Below are positions 40,421-48,842 of a stretch of DNA of 64,000 nt, piece after piece. Under the pieces are notes generated by a model that worked only from the letters and a program-made list of their open reading frames with translations, was not told where the DNA came from and did no database searches. Numbering within the stretch: the stretch's first letter is position 1; each line of letters starts with the position of its first letter. Both the position numbers and the translations under genes were made by a program. Origin of the DNA: Clostridium sp. M62/1 (GTDB lineage Bacteria; Bacillota; Clostridia; Lachnospirales; Lachnospiraceae); contig NZ_CP085988.1 in the NCBI RefSeq assembly GCF_020736365.1, forward strand, positions 236,501-300,500. The letters run 5' to 3'.

Positions 40421-40557
40421 GTCTGCAACTTAGCCTATTTACGCCTTGATTTATAAGGCTTTCCGGCCACGCTTTTACAGGCGGCAAGAGATTTATACTC
40501 TGCCCCTCAATAGGAAGGTTAAGTTGCGGACAAAAGGTAAATGTAACTGGCCGGAAA
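40421..40557 (+). ncRNA. Candidate structured RNA with interlocking helices (pseudoknot), leader of the radical SAM gene
   Basis: Helix A: GTCTGCAACTTA (40421-40432) with TAAGTTGCGGAC (40520-40531), 12 pairs with one G-U, extended by CCTATT (40434-40439) with AATAGG (40509-40514). Hairpin C: GCCTT (40443-40447) with AAGGC (40455-40459). Helix B: TTTCCGGCCA (40460-40469) with TGGCCGGAAA (40548-40557), 10 perfect pairs. Because B opens inside A and closes outside it, the order A-B-A'-B' is a pseudoknot. ATTTAC (40437-40442) can alternatively pair with GTAAAT (40537-40542). Helix B ends 10 bases before the AGGAGGG of the next gene, so it could gate translation. No known RNA class recognised. Confidence 0.5.
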
Positions 40558-40581
40558 TCAACTTTTAGGAGGGATGTGTAT

Positions 40582-41415
40582 TTGAAGATTGCGCGTGTAT
40601 TTCCACGCCGTACAAAAGCAACGCCGGATGATCCTCTGGCATTTACCGGACCGCCGCCAAAGGGCGGCTTGCCGGATATTGAAGAAGTACATGTTTCTGT
40701 GGCCTTTACCTATGACATGGAGAAGGCGTGCCAGCTTGCTGAACAGTGGATGAAGCTGGGTGTCCCTGTCCACATGGGCGGCCCCGCTTTCAATATGCCT
40801 GGCGGTGATTTCATGCCGGGGATGTATCTGAAAAAAGGTTATGTTATCACTTCAAGGGGCTGCCCCAACCGCTGCTGGTTCTGTTCCGTCCCCAGGCGGG
40901 AAGGCGGAAGGCTTAGGGAACTGCCGATCACCGAAGGGAATATAGTGCTGGACGATAACCTGCTTGCCTGTTCCCGGCAGCATATTGAAGCGGTATTTGA
41001 AATGCTGGGCAGGCAGAAAGAGCTTCCGGCCTTTACGGGCGGGCTGGAGGCCCGCCTTCTTCGGCCCTGGCATGTGGACCTTCTGCGGGAATCCAGGACG
41101 CAGCGCATGTATTTTGCCTATGACACCCCGGATGATTATGAGCCGCTTGTGGAGGCCGGGCGGCTTTTGCAGGCCGGAGGATTCGAGAGAAAATCACATA
41201 AAGCCTGCTGTTATGTCCTGATCGGCTACCGGGGCGATACCATGGAGGCAGCGGAAAAACGTCTGCGGGACGCCTGGAAAGCCGGATTTATCCCTTATGC
41301 CATGCTCTACCGGGATGAAAAAGGCATTGTAGACAGCGAGTGGAGAAAATTTCAGCGGCTTTGGGTCCGTCCTGCGATTGTAATGAGCCAACTGAAAGAA
41401 TCTGACGGGAGGTGA
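40582..41415 (+). CDS. Radical SAM family protein
   Basis: 277 residues from TTG 40582, chosen for spacing to AGGAGGG; GTG 40576 is closer than usual. The radical SAM cluster motif is CPNRCWFC (Cys94, Cys98, Cys101). The N-terminal part (KIARVFPRRTKATPDDPLAF, VHMGGPAFN) resembles a degenerate B12-binding-like fold, and later segments follow the radical SAM barrel (ITEGNIVLDDNLLA, FTGGLEARLL). Such a gene is common in this ICE family; substrate unknown. It is preceded by the candidate structured RNA. Confidence 0.85.
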   Translation: MKIARVFPRRTKATPDDPLAFTGPPPKGGLPDIEEVHVSVAFTYDMEKACQLAEQWMKLGVPVHMGGPAFNMPGGDFMPGMYLKKGYVITSRGCPNRCWFCSVPRREGGRLRELPITEGNIVLDDNLLACSRQHIEAVFEMLGRQKELPAFTGGLEARLLRPWHVDLLRESRTQRMYFAYDTPDDYEPLVEAGRLLQAGGFERKSHKACCYVLIGYRGDTMEAAEKRLRDAWKAGFIPYAMLYRDEKGIVDSEWRKFQRLWVRPAIVMSQLKESDGR

Positions 41416-41419
41416 TGAT

Positions 41420-42524
41420 ACGGAGAAGGAAAAACTTGAAGTCGTGCCGGTAGTCCCCGCAATGATGAAGCTGGATGTGGCGGTCCAGGCTTTTGATATG
41501 CAGGATATTTCAAACCGGCGCTTTATGTATAATCCCAAGACCGGTATTCTGGTTTTGGGCCAGCAGTACGGGAAAACAAGAGGGTTGCCCGGCAGCCATA
41601 CCGATGATCTGGCTCAGGCCGGAATCAAAAACGGCTTTGATGATTTTGTGCGCGGCTGGGTGGGCACTGGAAAAAACTATCCCGCAGGGATTATTCATTT
41701 TGCCCCCCCCCAATGTAGACGCCCAAAACATTTCCCTGTTCAACCGGGCGTTTGACACTTTAGAAATGTTTCAGCGCAACGGTGCGCTTCCCGATACCGT
41801 AGTCCGGGGATTTGGCAGGCAGTGGGAACAGGCGCTTTCCGAAGTCCTTTCCCCGGCTCATAACGAGAGGATCTCAAACCAGGAGGAATCTATGGAAATT
41901 CAGAATATCACGGTGGAGGACCTTCGCCGTATGGAGGATAAAGAAGGGCTTGTTTTGCAGGGCTGCGGCGGTGATCCTGGCGAATGGGTCCAGGGGATCA
42001 ATGACCTATTGGCGCAGAAAGGGATTCTTTTGGAAGGAACCACTTTTACCCATGTGAGCGTATTCCAAAATGAGGGGCTTACCTGCCTGCTGTTCCCTTT
42101 TGATGATGTCAAGCTGGATATAGGGAAACTTGCCATGTGGCGTCTGCAAACCCATGATACTTTTGGCGGCACCTGGTTATCCGATTATATCGACAACCGC
42201 CTGGGCCATGAACCGGCGCAGGAAACGCCAGGGAAACCGGATTGCCCGCTGATCGGCCAGGACGGGAACATTTTCAACCTGGTAGGCATTGCTTCCCGCA
42301 CTCTCAAAGCCCATGGGATGCCAGAACAGGCGAAAGAAATGGCGGGCCGGGTATTTTCCTGTGACAGCTATCATAAGGCGCTTTGTATTATAGGGGAATA
42401 TGTCAATATCACTTCGGCTGACCGGGAGGCCGGGCGGCCTCACTCTATCCGGCAGCAGCTTAAAAATAATAAAGCCCCGGAAACGGCTGCCCCTAAAAAG
42501 GCGGCAAAGGAGCCGGAACGATAA
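41420..42524 (+). pseudogene. ICE-conserved protein, frameshifted in a nine-C tract (YodL-like N-terminal region)
   Basis: The first part reads EKEKLEVVPVVPAMMKLDVA to IIHFAPP in one frame; after the nine-C run (41703-41711) the family-like continuation NVDAQNISLFNRAFDTLEM lies in the next frame. With eight C the two halves would form one protein of about 370 residues; as it stands the first part ends at 41755. The second half could start at ATG 41892 (MEIQNITVEDLRR, with AGGAGGA upstream, 210 residues). The start of the first half is unclear: GGAGGTGATGATACGG has no in-frame ATG. Cytoplasmic; function unknown. A sequencing error is possible. Confidence 0.6.
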
Positions 42525-42536
42525 GGAGGATGTGAA

Positions 42537-43463
42537 ATGGAACAGGTATATGGAGTTTGGGCGGTAAGAAGTGCCGCTTCCATGTTCGGCCATGCGGAAG
42601 CATGGTGCAAAGAAGATGGCCGCCCCCTGGAATTTGAATCCCTGGAGGCGGCCAAGGCTTATGCCCTGGAATTGAACCGTAAGGCAACGGCCAATGTCCG
42701 TTACTTTGTCAAAGAGAAGGAGCCGGAGCCAAACGCTGTAAGAGTCCCCGCCTCACAGCCGGATATAGAAGCTGTCGGCCCGGTGGACCGTGCGCCGAGA
42801 AATGAGGTTGCAGAAAAGCATAATGAGATCTCCGGCCGGCAGATGGCGCCGGAGGCGGACCCGGTTGTGGAGATCCGCTCTGCGGTACACAGCAACTATG
42901 CCAATATGGTCGCCATGCTTGCCGCTGACAATAAGGTATATCTTGGCCGGGAGGAACGCTATTCCTTTACCCCAGGCCAGCCGGGAAGCTATGACAACCG
43001 GGACGGCTCTTTATGTTTTGTGAGCGATATGCCGGAAATGTATTATTTCCTCTATGGGGAAGGCTGGTCGCACTCACAGGAGGAAATGCTGGACCGGGGG
43101 CTGACGATGGATCAGTATATGGAATTTGCCCGCCTGCAGGAAGGTGTTCTGCGGCAATTCACCCCGCGCCGGGAAATCCTGTTTGCGGGCCAGCCCTTCC
43201 AGGCGCCGGAAAACTATCTTCGCAGCGCGGAGCTGGACCTGGAGGGCGAAAAGGGCAACTACAACATGATTGACGGCATTGTGAATAACGACCCGCCGGT
43301 CCGGGCCGACCTTACCGATGGGCAGACCCATGAGGAAATAAGGGAGCTGGCCCCGGAAACACTGCCCAATGAGAAGCCTTCGATCATGGAAAAACTGCGG
43401 GCGGACCGCACGGCGCATGAGGCCCGTGGTTTTCAGCCTTCCCCGCCGGAAAGGGGGCTTTAA
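42537..43463 (+). CDS. DUF4316-like ICE protein
   Basis: 308 residues. An N-terminal part with MEQVYGVWAVRSAASMFGHA and EAAKAYALELNRKATANV, a middle DUF domain (NYANMVAMLAADNKVYLGRE...MYYFLYGEGWSHSQEEMLDRG), and the typical C-terminus EKPSIMEKLRADRTAHEARG recalling DUF4316. AAGGAGGATGTGAA marks the start. Soluble. These large polyvalent-type proteins sit between the radical SAM and mobilization genes in Tn1549-like ICEs; function not established. Confidence 0.7.
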   Translation: MEQVYGVWAVRSAASMFGHAEAWCKEDGRPLEFESLEAAKAYALELNRKATANVRYFVKEKEPEPNAVRVPASQPDIEAVGPVDRAPRNEVAEKHNEISGRQMAPEADPVVEIRSAVHSNYANMVAMLAADNKVYLGREERYSFTPGQPGSYDNRDGSLCFVSDMPEMYYFLYGEGWSHSQEEMLDRGLTMDQYMEFARLQEGVLRQFTPRREILFAGQPFQAPENYLRSAELDLEGEKGNYNMIDGIVNNDPPVRADLTDGQTHEEIRELAPETLPNEKPSIMEKLRADRTAHEARGFQPSPPERGL

Positions 43464-43466
43464 GGC

Positions 43467-44171
43467 TTGAAACTGAAATTTGAAAATGTGGACGTGGAAC
43501 AATGCCTCCGCTCTGTTATGGAGCGGAACACAAAGCATTATCAATCTGATTTTGAATATGATGTTGGCAGCATGGAGCGTATCGCCCAAACAAAGCACCC
43601 GGAGCGTACCCCGCTGTTCTGGATGTCCCGCCCCTCCGGGACATGGTGCTTCCGGGAGCGGGATGTTTTTATCCGGGATTCCGATGCGTTTTACACCTGG
43701 CAGTTTTACAAAGATACCCGTGATACGATCCTTGCGTACACGGTGGAGATCACCGGCATGGAAGGCGCTGCAATCAAGGGAAATCTCTATACGCAGGATT
43801 ACAGGGCTATGGCGGAGCATATTGAACGGATCGCCCTTCCCGCTGCGTCCGTGACCGTCCAGTTTGAAGGCCAGAGCGAGCCAATGGAATTTCGCTATGC
43901 GTATTACCATAAGCATAAGCTGTCCCTTCACGCCCAATTTGGCAAAGCCGAGAAATTCCGGCTGGAGCCGGCTGTTCCGGGCCTGCTGCGCGGGATTCTG
44001 GCAAGTGAACAGGAATACCGGCATAACTTTATACCCGGCGTGTTTGAAAATCACCTGGATCAAATGATTGCGGCAGAAAAGCGTTCTGTTACCCACTTTC
44101 TGAAAGAGGCCGCCGCAAATGCTCCGCGCCCGGCTCCTAACAAAAAGACAAAGGAACAGCCCCAGCGATGA
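43467..44171 (+). CDS. ICE-conserved hypothetical protein
   Basis: 234 residues from TTG 43467, 3 bp after the preceding stop codon. Contains TPLFWMSRPSGTWCFRERDV and HNFIPGVFENHLDQMIAAEK; soluble, with a Lys/Pro-rich tail. I do not recognise a domain. It overlaps mobC by 4 bp and therefore belongs to the mobilization operon, perhaps as an accessory. Confidence 0.65.
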   Translation: MKLKFENVDVEQCLRSVMERNTKHYQSDFEYDVGSMERIAQTKHPERTPLFWMSRPSGTWCFRERDVFIRDSDAFYTWQFYKDTRDTILAYTVEITGMEGAAIKGNLYTQDYRAMAEHIERIALPAASVTVQFEGQSEPMEFRYAYYHKHKLSLHAQFGKAEKFRLEPAVPGLLRGILASEQEYRHNFIPGVFENHLDQMIAAEKRSVTHFLKEAAANAPRPAPNKKTKEQPQR

Positions 44172-44512
44172 AGGCCCCAAAAGAAAAACGCAGCGCCCAG
44201 ATTCACATTTTGATTTCAGAACAGGAAATGGATAAGATCAGGGAACGCATGGCGCAGACCGGCATTACAAATACTTCGGCCTTTATCCGTAAAATGGCGA
44301 TTGACGGGTATGTAATCAATCTGGATCTGTCCGAGGTTCGGGAGCTGACCCGGCTGCTGCGTATCTGCTCCAACAATCTGAACCAGTACGCCCGGAAAGC
44401 CCATGAAACCGGAAGTATCTATGGGGCTGATATTGCAGATCTGCAATCCCGCATGGATGGGCTGTGGGAAATTGCAAAAAAGCTGCTGACAGAATTTACA
44501 AACATTCCATGA
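44168..44512 (+). CDS. mobC: MobC relaxosome protein
   Basis: 114 residues. The N-terminal ribbon-helix-helix-like part (AQIHILISEQEMDKIRERMA, TNTSAFIRKMAIDGY) and the MobC motif LLRICSNNLNQYARKAHETG are clear. MobC helps the relaxase bind and melt oriT. ATGA overlap with the preceding gene. The matching oriT of this ICE is not obvious; the gene-free gaps 44513-44603 and 45006-45098 are the first places to look. Confidence 0.9.
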   Translation: MKAPKEKRSAQIHILISEQEMDKIRERMAQTGITNTSAFIRKMAIDGYVINLDLSEVRELTRLLRICSNNLNQYARKAHETGSIYGADIADLQSRMDGLWEIAKKLLTEFTNIP

Positions 44513-44603
44513 ACATTCAAAAAAACGGTTGCTTTCCTGTGGCCCGGAGCGGTAGAATTTTCATAGAAGAAGAAAACCTGTTTTTTAGAAGGGAGGCCAT
44601 CGT

Positions 44604-45005
44604 ATGGGCGCTGCTTTACTGGCCGTTGGCATAGAATTGTTGATCGGCATTGTGATCGGACTGATTGTGACGGTGATCGGGCTGTTTTTTGGAAACATCA
44701 TTGTTTTTGACAGCATTGCGCTGGCAATCCTGGCGGGCTTTCTTTCCCACGGGCTTTTAGGCGTTCATCCTGCCCTGGCGGTTGTGATTGGCATTGCTGT
44801 CCTTTTGGGGCTTCTCCTGCTGCACTGTACCCGCCCCGGCTTCTGGCTGATCGGCGGCGGGCTGTCCGTTGTCTGGGGATTTATTTTTGCTACCATGGCC
44901 TATGAATTTTCCGGCAAAGATATGGTATGGACCTATGTAGTGTGGGTGCTGGGAGCCATACTGGTCTTTGCCCTTCACCTGCGGGCACGGTATAAAATTG
45001 CATAA
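44604..45005 (+). CDS. Small polytopic membrane protein
   Basis: 133 residues, almost entirely hydrophobic with four to five membrane helices (GIELLIGIVIGLIVTVIGLF, then VVIGIAVLLGLLLLHC). GAAGGGAGG precedes ATG 44604. Function unknown; conserved between mobC and the relaxase in related ICEs as far as I recall. A terminator follows at once. Confidence 0.7.
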   Translation: MGAALLAVGIELLIGIVIGLIVTVIGLFFGNIIVFDSIALAILAGFLSHGLLGVHPALAVVIGIAVLLGLLLLHCTRPGFWLIGGGLSVVWGFIFATMAYEFSGKDMVWTYVVWVLGAILVFALHLRARYKIA

Positions 45006-45016
45006 GGTAAGGATTT

Positions 45017-45049
45017 GGCCCGCCGAACAACCGGCGGGCCGCTTTTTTT
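45017..45049 (+). terminator. Terminator before the relaxase 5' copy
   Basis: Perfect arms GGCCCGCCG (45017-45025) and CGGCGGGCC (45032-45040), then seven T. Confidence 0.8.
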
Positions 45050-45098
45050 ATTACATTGAAATGTTTTGACGGCGTACATTTTTCAAAGGAGGTGGGCA

Positions 45099-45305
45099 AT
45101 GGCGACCACAAGGCTGATGCCCTTGCATATCGGTGAGGGACGCTCCTTCTCCACCGCAATCGAGGACATCATTGATTATGTAGAAAATCCAGAGAAAACC
45201 GACTATGGGAAGCTGATTTATGGTTTTGAGTGCGATACCCGCACAGCGGATGCGGAATTTACTTTAGCTAAGTGGCAGTATATTAACCAGGAAAAATCCA
45301 GATGA
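45099..45305 (+). pseudogene. Duplicated 5' end of the relaxase gene, truncated
   Basis: 68 codons. The first 64 match the start of the complete relaxase at 47362 (MATTRLMPLHIGEGRSFSTA to LAKWQYINQ); then the frame leaves homology (EKSR) and stops. Nucleotide differences from the complete copy are few and mostly synonymous, including the ribosome site AAAGGAGGTG. Homology ends at about 45290, where the GntR/ABC cassette begins. The first copy sits behind the normal upstream gene, so it is probably the old start, replaced by the copy at the cassette's right end. Confidence 0.85.
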
Positions 45306-45315
45306 AGATAAGTTG

Positions 45316-45344
45316 TTGACTTCATTGTGATTATAGTGTATACT
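45316..45344 (+). promoter_or_regulatory. Promoter of the GntR-ABC operon
   Basis: TTGACT (45316-45321), 17-bp spacer, TATACT (45339-45344). The dyad-like AGTGTATACTGTGTA around the -10 is a likely site for the encoded GntR regulator. Confidence 0.75.
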
Positions 45345-45385
45345 GTGTATTATAAAGCAGCACACCAACAGGAGGTGAGGAACTT

Positions 45386-45760
45386 GTGAAAATTGTAATC
45401 TCAAATACTTCTGACAGCCCCCTTTATCAACAAATCAAAGATCAAATTAAGGATGCTATTTTGAAAGAGGAACTGGTAGAAGGTGATCCGTTACCATCTA
45501 TCAGAGCCTTTGCCAATGATCTGTCTGTTAGTGTACTTACAATACGACGGGTTTATGAAGAACTGGAACAAGAGGGATTTGTCACAAGCCAAGTTGGTAT
45601 AGGAACTTTTGTATCAACAAGCAATCTGGAGCTATTGCGAGATTCTAAGCGCCGTCTCGTGGAACAAAAAATGCAGGATATGATTCAAACCGCAAAGTTG
45701 CTCAAAATTACTAAAGAAGAATTAAACATGATGATGGACATTTTGTATGAGGAGGGTTAA
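45386..45760 (+). CDS. GntR-family (YtrA subfamily) transcriptional regulator
   Basis: 124 residues. A winged-helix GntR domain (SPLYQQIKDQIKDAILKEEL, LPSIRAFANDLSVSVLTIRR) with a short C-terminal helical tail, as in YtrA-type repressors that control neighbouring ABC transporters in response to cell-wall antibiotics. The ribosome site is AGGAGGTGAGG. The ABC genes follow at once with overlap-like spacing, so it is presumably autoregulated. Confidence 0.9.
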   Translation: MKIVISNTSDSPLYQQIKDQIKDAILKEELVEGDPLPSIRAFANDLSVSVLTIRRVYEELEQEGFVTSQVGIGTFVSTSNLELLRDSKRRLVEQKMQDMIQTAKLLKITKEELNMMMDILYEEG

Positions 45761-45761
45761 T

Positions 45762-46622
45762 ATGCAACCACTTTTAATAGTAGACGGTCTTAAAAAGACT
45801 TATCCTAATTTTATGTTAAATGAAGTGTCTTTTGCTGTTTATGAAGATTGTATTACTGGGTTTATCGGAGCAAATGGCGCTGGAAAAACTACCACTATAC
45901 GCTCAATTCTGAATTTGATTTCGTGCGAGGCTGGAAGCATAAAATTTAAGGGCAAAGACACGAAAAAAGCAGAAAAGACTTTCAAAGATTCTATTGGCGT
46001 AGTATTTGATGAAGGTTTTTTTTATGACGAATTGACATTGACTCAGATGAAAAATCTTATTGCATCTTCCTATTCACAGTGGGACAATGGAGCCTATACA
46101 CATTACTTAAATACTTTTTCTCTAAAGCCGGATCAAACAATTTCTTCTCTTTCACGGGGAATGAAGATGAAATTTTCGCTGGCGTTAGCTTTGTCGCATC
46201 ATGCAGAGTTACTAATCATGGACGAACCTACAAGTGGCCTTGATCCACTTGTACGAAAACAGTTTATCGAAATACTGAAAGAATACATGGCTCAGGGCGG
46301 AAAAGCTGTATTTTATTCAACACACAATACTTCTGATTTGGATAAAGCTGCTGATATACTTGTAATGATTGACCACGGAAAAATTCTGTTTGAAGAAGAT
46401 AAAGATATGCTGTTAGAAAGTCATCGTCTCGTGAAAGGAAAAGGTATATTACCCGCCGAGACTAAAAAGCTGTTCTTGAAAGTTGAGCAAGCGAAATATG
46501 GCTTTACAGGTGTTACAAATCAGGTAGAACAAACAAGAAGTATGTTCCCGGATGCTGTATTTGAACGAGTAACCGTTGAAGATATTATGCTTGCCCACAT
46601 AAAGGAGGGTAAATCTATATGA
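45762..46622 (+). CDS. ABC transporter ATP-binding protein
   Basis: 286 residues. Walker A GANGAGKTT near residue 38-46, signature-like SLSRGMKMKFSLALAL, Walker B LLIMDEPTSGLD and H-loop STHNTSD. The subfamily is the drug/antimicrobial-peptide type (CcmA/YtrB/BcrA-like). ATG 45762 is used because GAGGAGGG lies just upstream; an in-frame ATG at 45747 is unlikely. It pairs with the permease at 46619 (4-bp overlap). Confidence 0.9.
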   Translation: MQPLLIVDGLKKTYPNFMLNEVSFAVYEDCITGFIGANGAGKTTTIRSILNLISCEAGSIKFKGKDTKKAEKTFKDSIGVVFDEGFFYDELTLTQMKNLIASSYSQWDNGAYTHYLNTFSLKPDQTISSLSRGMKMKFSLALALSHHAELLIMDEPTSGLDPLVRKQFIEILKEYMAQGGKAVFYSTHNTSDLDKAADILVMIDHGKILFEEDKDMLLESHRLVKGKGILPAETKKLFLKVEQAKYGFTGVTNQVEQTRSMFPDAVFERVTVEDIMLAHIKEGKSI

Positions 46623-47263
46623 TTTTACAATTATTGAAAAAGGATTGTATCATAGCAAAGAATTATGTGGTTGCTGTTATTCTCATTGGGGTGGGTCTGC
46701 CTGTGCTTTTGGTCTGGCGACAGCCAGAAATGCTTGAAGTATTTGCGCTTCCCGGAGCTGTCTTTATCTCCTCTGTTGCGTTTAATCTTGCTGTTTCTGA
46801 AAAGGAAAATAAGTATCCAAAAGCAACAGCTCTGCTTTGCGCTACTCCTTACAATAGAGGGAAATTGGTAGAGGAAAAATATCTGCTCTACTTTTTGATT
46901 TATCTTTATTGTTGCGTGATCTTTTGGATTGAAATGCAATTTATTCCTGAACTGGCTGCTATCGATTTTGGACGTTCTGCCGTCATTGTATTTTGGATTC
47001 AAGTTATTTGCATGGGTATATTTCTTCCTATTCAATATCGATTTGGGTATGAAAAAACAAAGCTGTTAGCGATGCTGTTGGTTATTGCTGGTCCTGTACT
47101 TATGAGTTTGGCTAATTCTATTGCAGTACCGGTAACAATTACTCAGCCGTTTTCTGCAGTTCCTGGCGCAATGTATATTGTGCTTTGGGTAATTGGTGGT
47201 GCTCTTTGGATTTTCTCGATGCTTGTATCGAAGAAGATTTTTTCAAAGAAAGACCTATTTTGA
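46619..47263 (+). CDS. ABC-2 type transporter permease
   Basis: 214 residues with six hydrophobic segments (for example NYVVAVILIGVGLPVLLVW and the last near 188-205), the ABC-2 permease layout. With the ATPase it would form an exporter or immunity pump against membrane-active compounds, controlled by the GntR regulator. The genes are AT-richer than the ICE backbone, indicating acquisition as a unit. Confidence 0.85.
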   Translation: MILQLLKKDCIIAKNYVVAVILIGVGLPVLLVWRQPEMLEVFALPGAVFISSVAFNLAVSEKENKYPKATALLCATPYNRGKLVEEKYLLYFLIYLYCCVIFWIEMQFIPELAAIDFGRSAVIVFWIQVICMGIFLPIQYRFGYEKTKLLAMLLVIAGPVLMSLANSIAVPVTITQPFSAVPGAMYIVLWVIGGALWIFSMLVSKKIFSKKDLF

Positions 47264-47279
47264 GATACAGAGTAAGTAG

Positions 47280-47324
47280 AAAATGCCGGATGCGGCGGTC
47301 TGTTGACCCCACATCCGGCATTTT
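47280..47324 (+). terminator. Terminator of the GntR-ABC operon
   Basis: Perfect 13-bp arms (47280-47292 and 47312-47324), AAAATGCCGGATG / CATCCGGCATTTT; probably works in both directions. Confidence 0.8.
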
Positions 47325-47361
47325 CAACCGGCTATATAAAAATTTCAAAAGGAGGTGAACA

Positions 47362-48753
47362 ATGGCGACCACAAGGCTGATGCCTTTGCATATCGGAGAG
47401 GGCCGATCCTTCTCTACCGCAATCGAGGACATCATTGATTATGTAGAAAATCCAGAGAAAACCGACTATGGGAAGCTGATTTACGGTTTTGAGTGCGATA
47501 CCCGCACAGCGGATGCGGAATTTACTTTAGCCAAGCGGCAGTATATCCACCAGACCGGCAGAGTCCGGGGCGCGGATGACGTGATTGCCTACCATTTCCG
47601 GCAGGCGTTTAAGCCGGGTGAAGTGACGCCGGAGGAAGCCAATCAGATCGGCCAGGAGCTTGCCATGAGGCTGACGAAGGGAAACAACGCTTTTATCGTC
47701 TGCACGCACATAGATAAGCACCATGTCCATAATCACATCATCGTGAGCGCGGTAAACCTGGAATGTACCAAGAAATTCCGCAACTTCTGGGGTTCCTCCT
47801 GGGCCTTGCGCCGGATCAGCGATAAGCTGTGTTTGGAGCATGGCCTTTCCATTGTGGAAGATCCCAAGCCCAGCCGCGGCCATTATGGGAAATGGCTGGG
47901 CGATAGAAACAAACCACTATCCTTTCAGAACCAGATCCGGCAGGCTATTGACGCCGCCCTGGAGCAGTCCCCCTCCACTTTTGAGGATTTCCTGAAAATT
48001 TTGGAAGCGTCCGGCGTGGAAGTCACCCGGCGCGGGAAATCTGTCAATTTTCGTGTCTCCGGGCAAAAGAAACCTACTCGCTGCAATACTCTGAAAGGCG
48101 GCTACACGGAACAGGCCATACGGGAAAGGATCGCCGGAACCTATATTTCCTCTGTTCAGCCCAAACGGTCCCATTCTTCGGTGAGGATGCTGATTGATAT
48201 TGATGCCGCAATGCGTTCCGGTAAAGGCGCCGGTTACGAGCGCTGGGCCAAAGTGTTCAATGTGAAGCAGCTTGCGAAAGCTGTGGCTTACCTGAAAGAG
48301 CATGGGGATATGAGCTATGAGGACCTCCAAGCAAAGGCCCAGGCCACGACTTCCCGGTTTAATGAGCTTTCCACGCAGATCAAGGACATGGAAAGCCGTT
48401 TATCTCAAAATGGAGAATTGCAGAAACAGATCGTCAACTACTCTAAGACGAGAGCTGTCTATATTGAATACCGAAAAGCCGGTTACAGCAAAAAGTTCCG
48501 GGCCGAGCATGAGGCTGACATCCTGATCCACCAGGCGGCAAAGAAATACTTTGACAGCCTGGGTGTGGAGAAGTTGCCTACCATAAAAGCTCTGCGGGAA
48601 GAATATGCCCAAGTGTTGGAAGCCAAGCGGAAAGCCTATGCGGAATATAAGCAGGTGCGGGAAGAAATGCGGGAGCTGCAGAATGTGAAAGCTAATATTG
48701 ACTATCTGCTGGGACCGTCTGCAGAAAGGGCACAGGAAAAAGAACATTCATAA
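47362..48753 (+). CDS. MobP-type relaxase of the ICE
   Basis: 463 residues. The Relaxase/Mobilization nuclease domain has the catalytic HxDxxHxH-type motif H116-I-D118...H121-V-H123-N-H125 (THIDKHHVHNHII). The C-terminal third is a long coiled coil. It would nick the ICE oriT and pilot the strand through the VirB4-driven channel, with MobC as helper. AAAGGAGGTG precedes the ATG. The complete copy lies behind the GntR-ABC cassette, cut off from mobC by a terminator, so its transcription must start inside the cassette or read through. Confidence 0.92.
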   Translation: MATTRLMPLHIGEGRSFSTAIEDIIDYVENPEKTDYGKLIYGFECDTRTADAEFTLAKRQYIHQTGRVRGADDVIAYHFRQAFKPGEVTPEEANQIGQELAMRLTKGNNAFIVCTHIDKHHVHNHIIVSAVNLECTKKFRNFWGSSWALRRISDKLCLEHGLSIVEDPKPSRGHYGKWLGDRNKPLSFQNQIRQAIDAALEQSPSTFEDFLKILEASGVEVTRRGKSVNFRVSGQKKPTRCNTLKGGYTEQAIRERIAGTYISSVQPKRSHSSVRMLIDIDAAMRSGKGAGYERWAKVFNVKQLAKAVAYLKEHGDMSYEDLQAKAQATTSRFNELSTQIKDMESRLSQNGELQKQIVNYSKTRAVYIEYRKAGYSKKFRAEHEADILIHQAAKKYFDSLGVEKLPTIKALREEYAQVLEAKRKAYAEYKQVREEMRELQNVKANIDYLLGPSAERAQEKEHS

Positions 48754-48787
48754 AGGCATGGTATAATAAAAAAGCAAATTCTTTTTC

Positions 48788-48808
48788 CAACTCCACCGAA
48801 ACTCCACC
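48788..48808 (+). promoter_or_regulatory. Direct-repeat operator upstream of the two-component genes
   Basis: AACTCCACC occurs twice 11 bp apart (units starting at 48788 and 48799), just before GTATGCTACACT, the likely -10 region. The same unit occurs upstream of the ABC operon at 51734-51776. The spacing suits an OmpR-type response regulator binding as a tandem dimer. Confidence 0.65.
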
Positions 48809-48842
48809 TTTGTATGCTACACTATTTTTGGAGGTGCAAGCA

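Larger units (their letters stand above)
8743..48753. mobile_element. ICE backbone, conjugation module (Tn1549-like order), interrupted by IME2
   Basis: Gene order VirB6-like, SpoVG-like, MT-A70, PrgI, VirB4, CHAP/NlpC-type hydrolase, DUF4315, DUF4366, adhesin/sortase, topB, radical SAM, DUF4316, MobC, relaxase is characteristic of Tn1549/CTn-like conjugative elements of Clostridia. The coupling protein (VirD4/TcpA type) and the integrase are not seen here and presumably lie outside the window. The backbone is GC-rich; the inserted cargo stretches (26640-27150, most of IME2, 45300-47270, 51000-51700) are visibly AT-richer. Confidence 0.8.
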
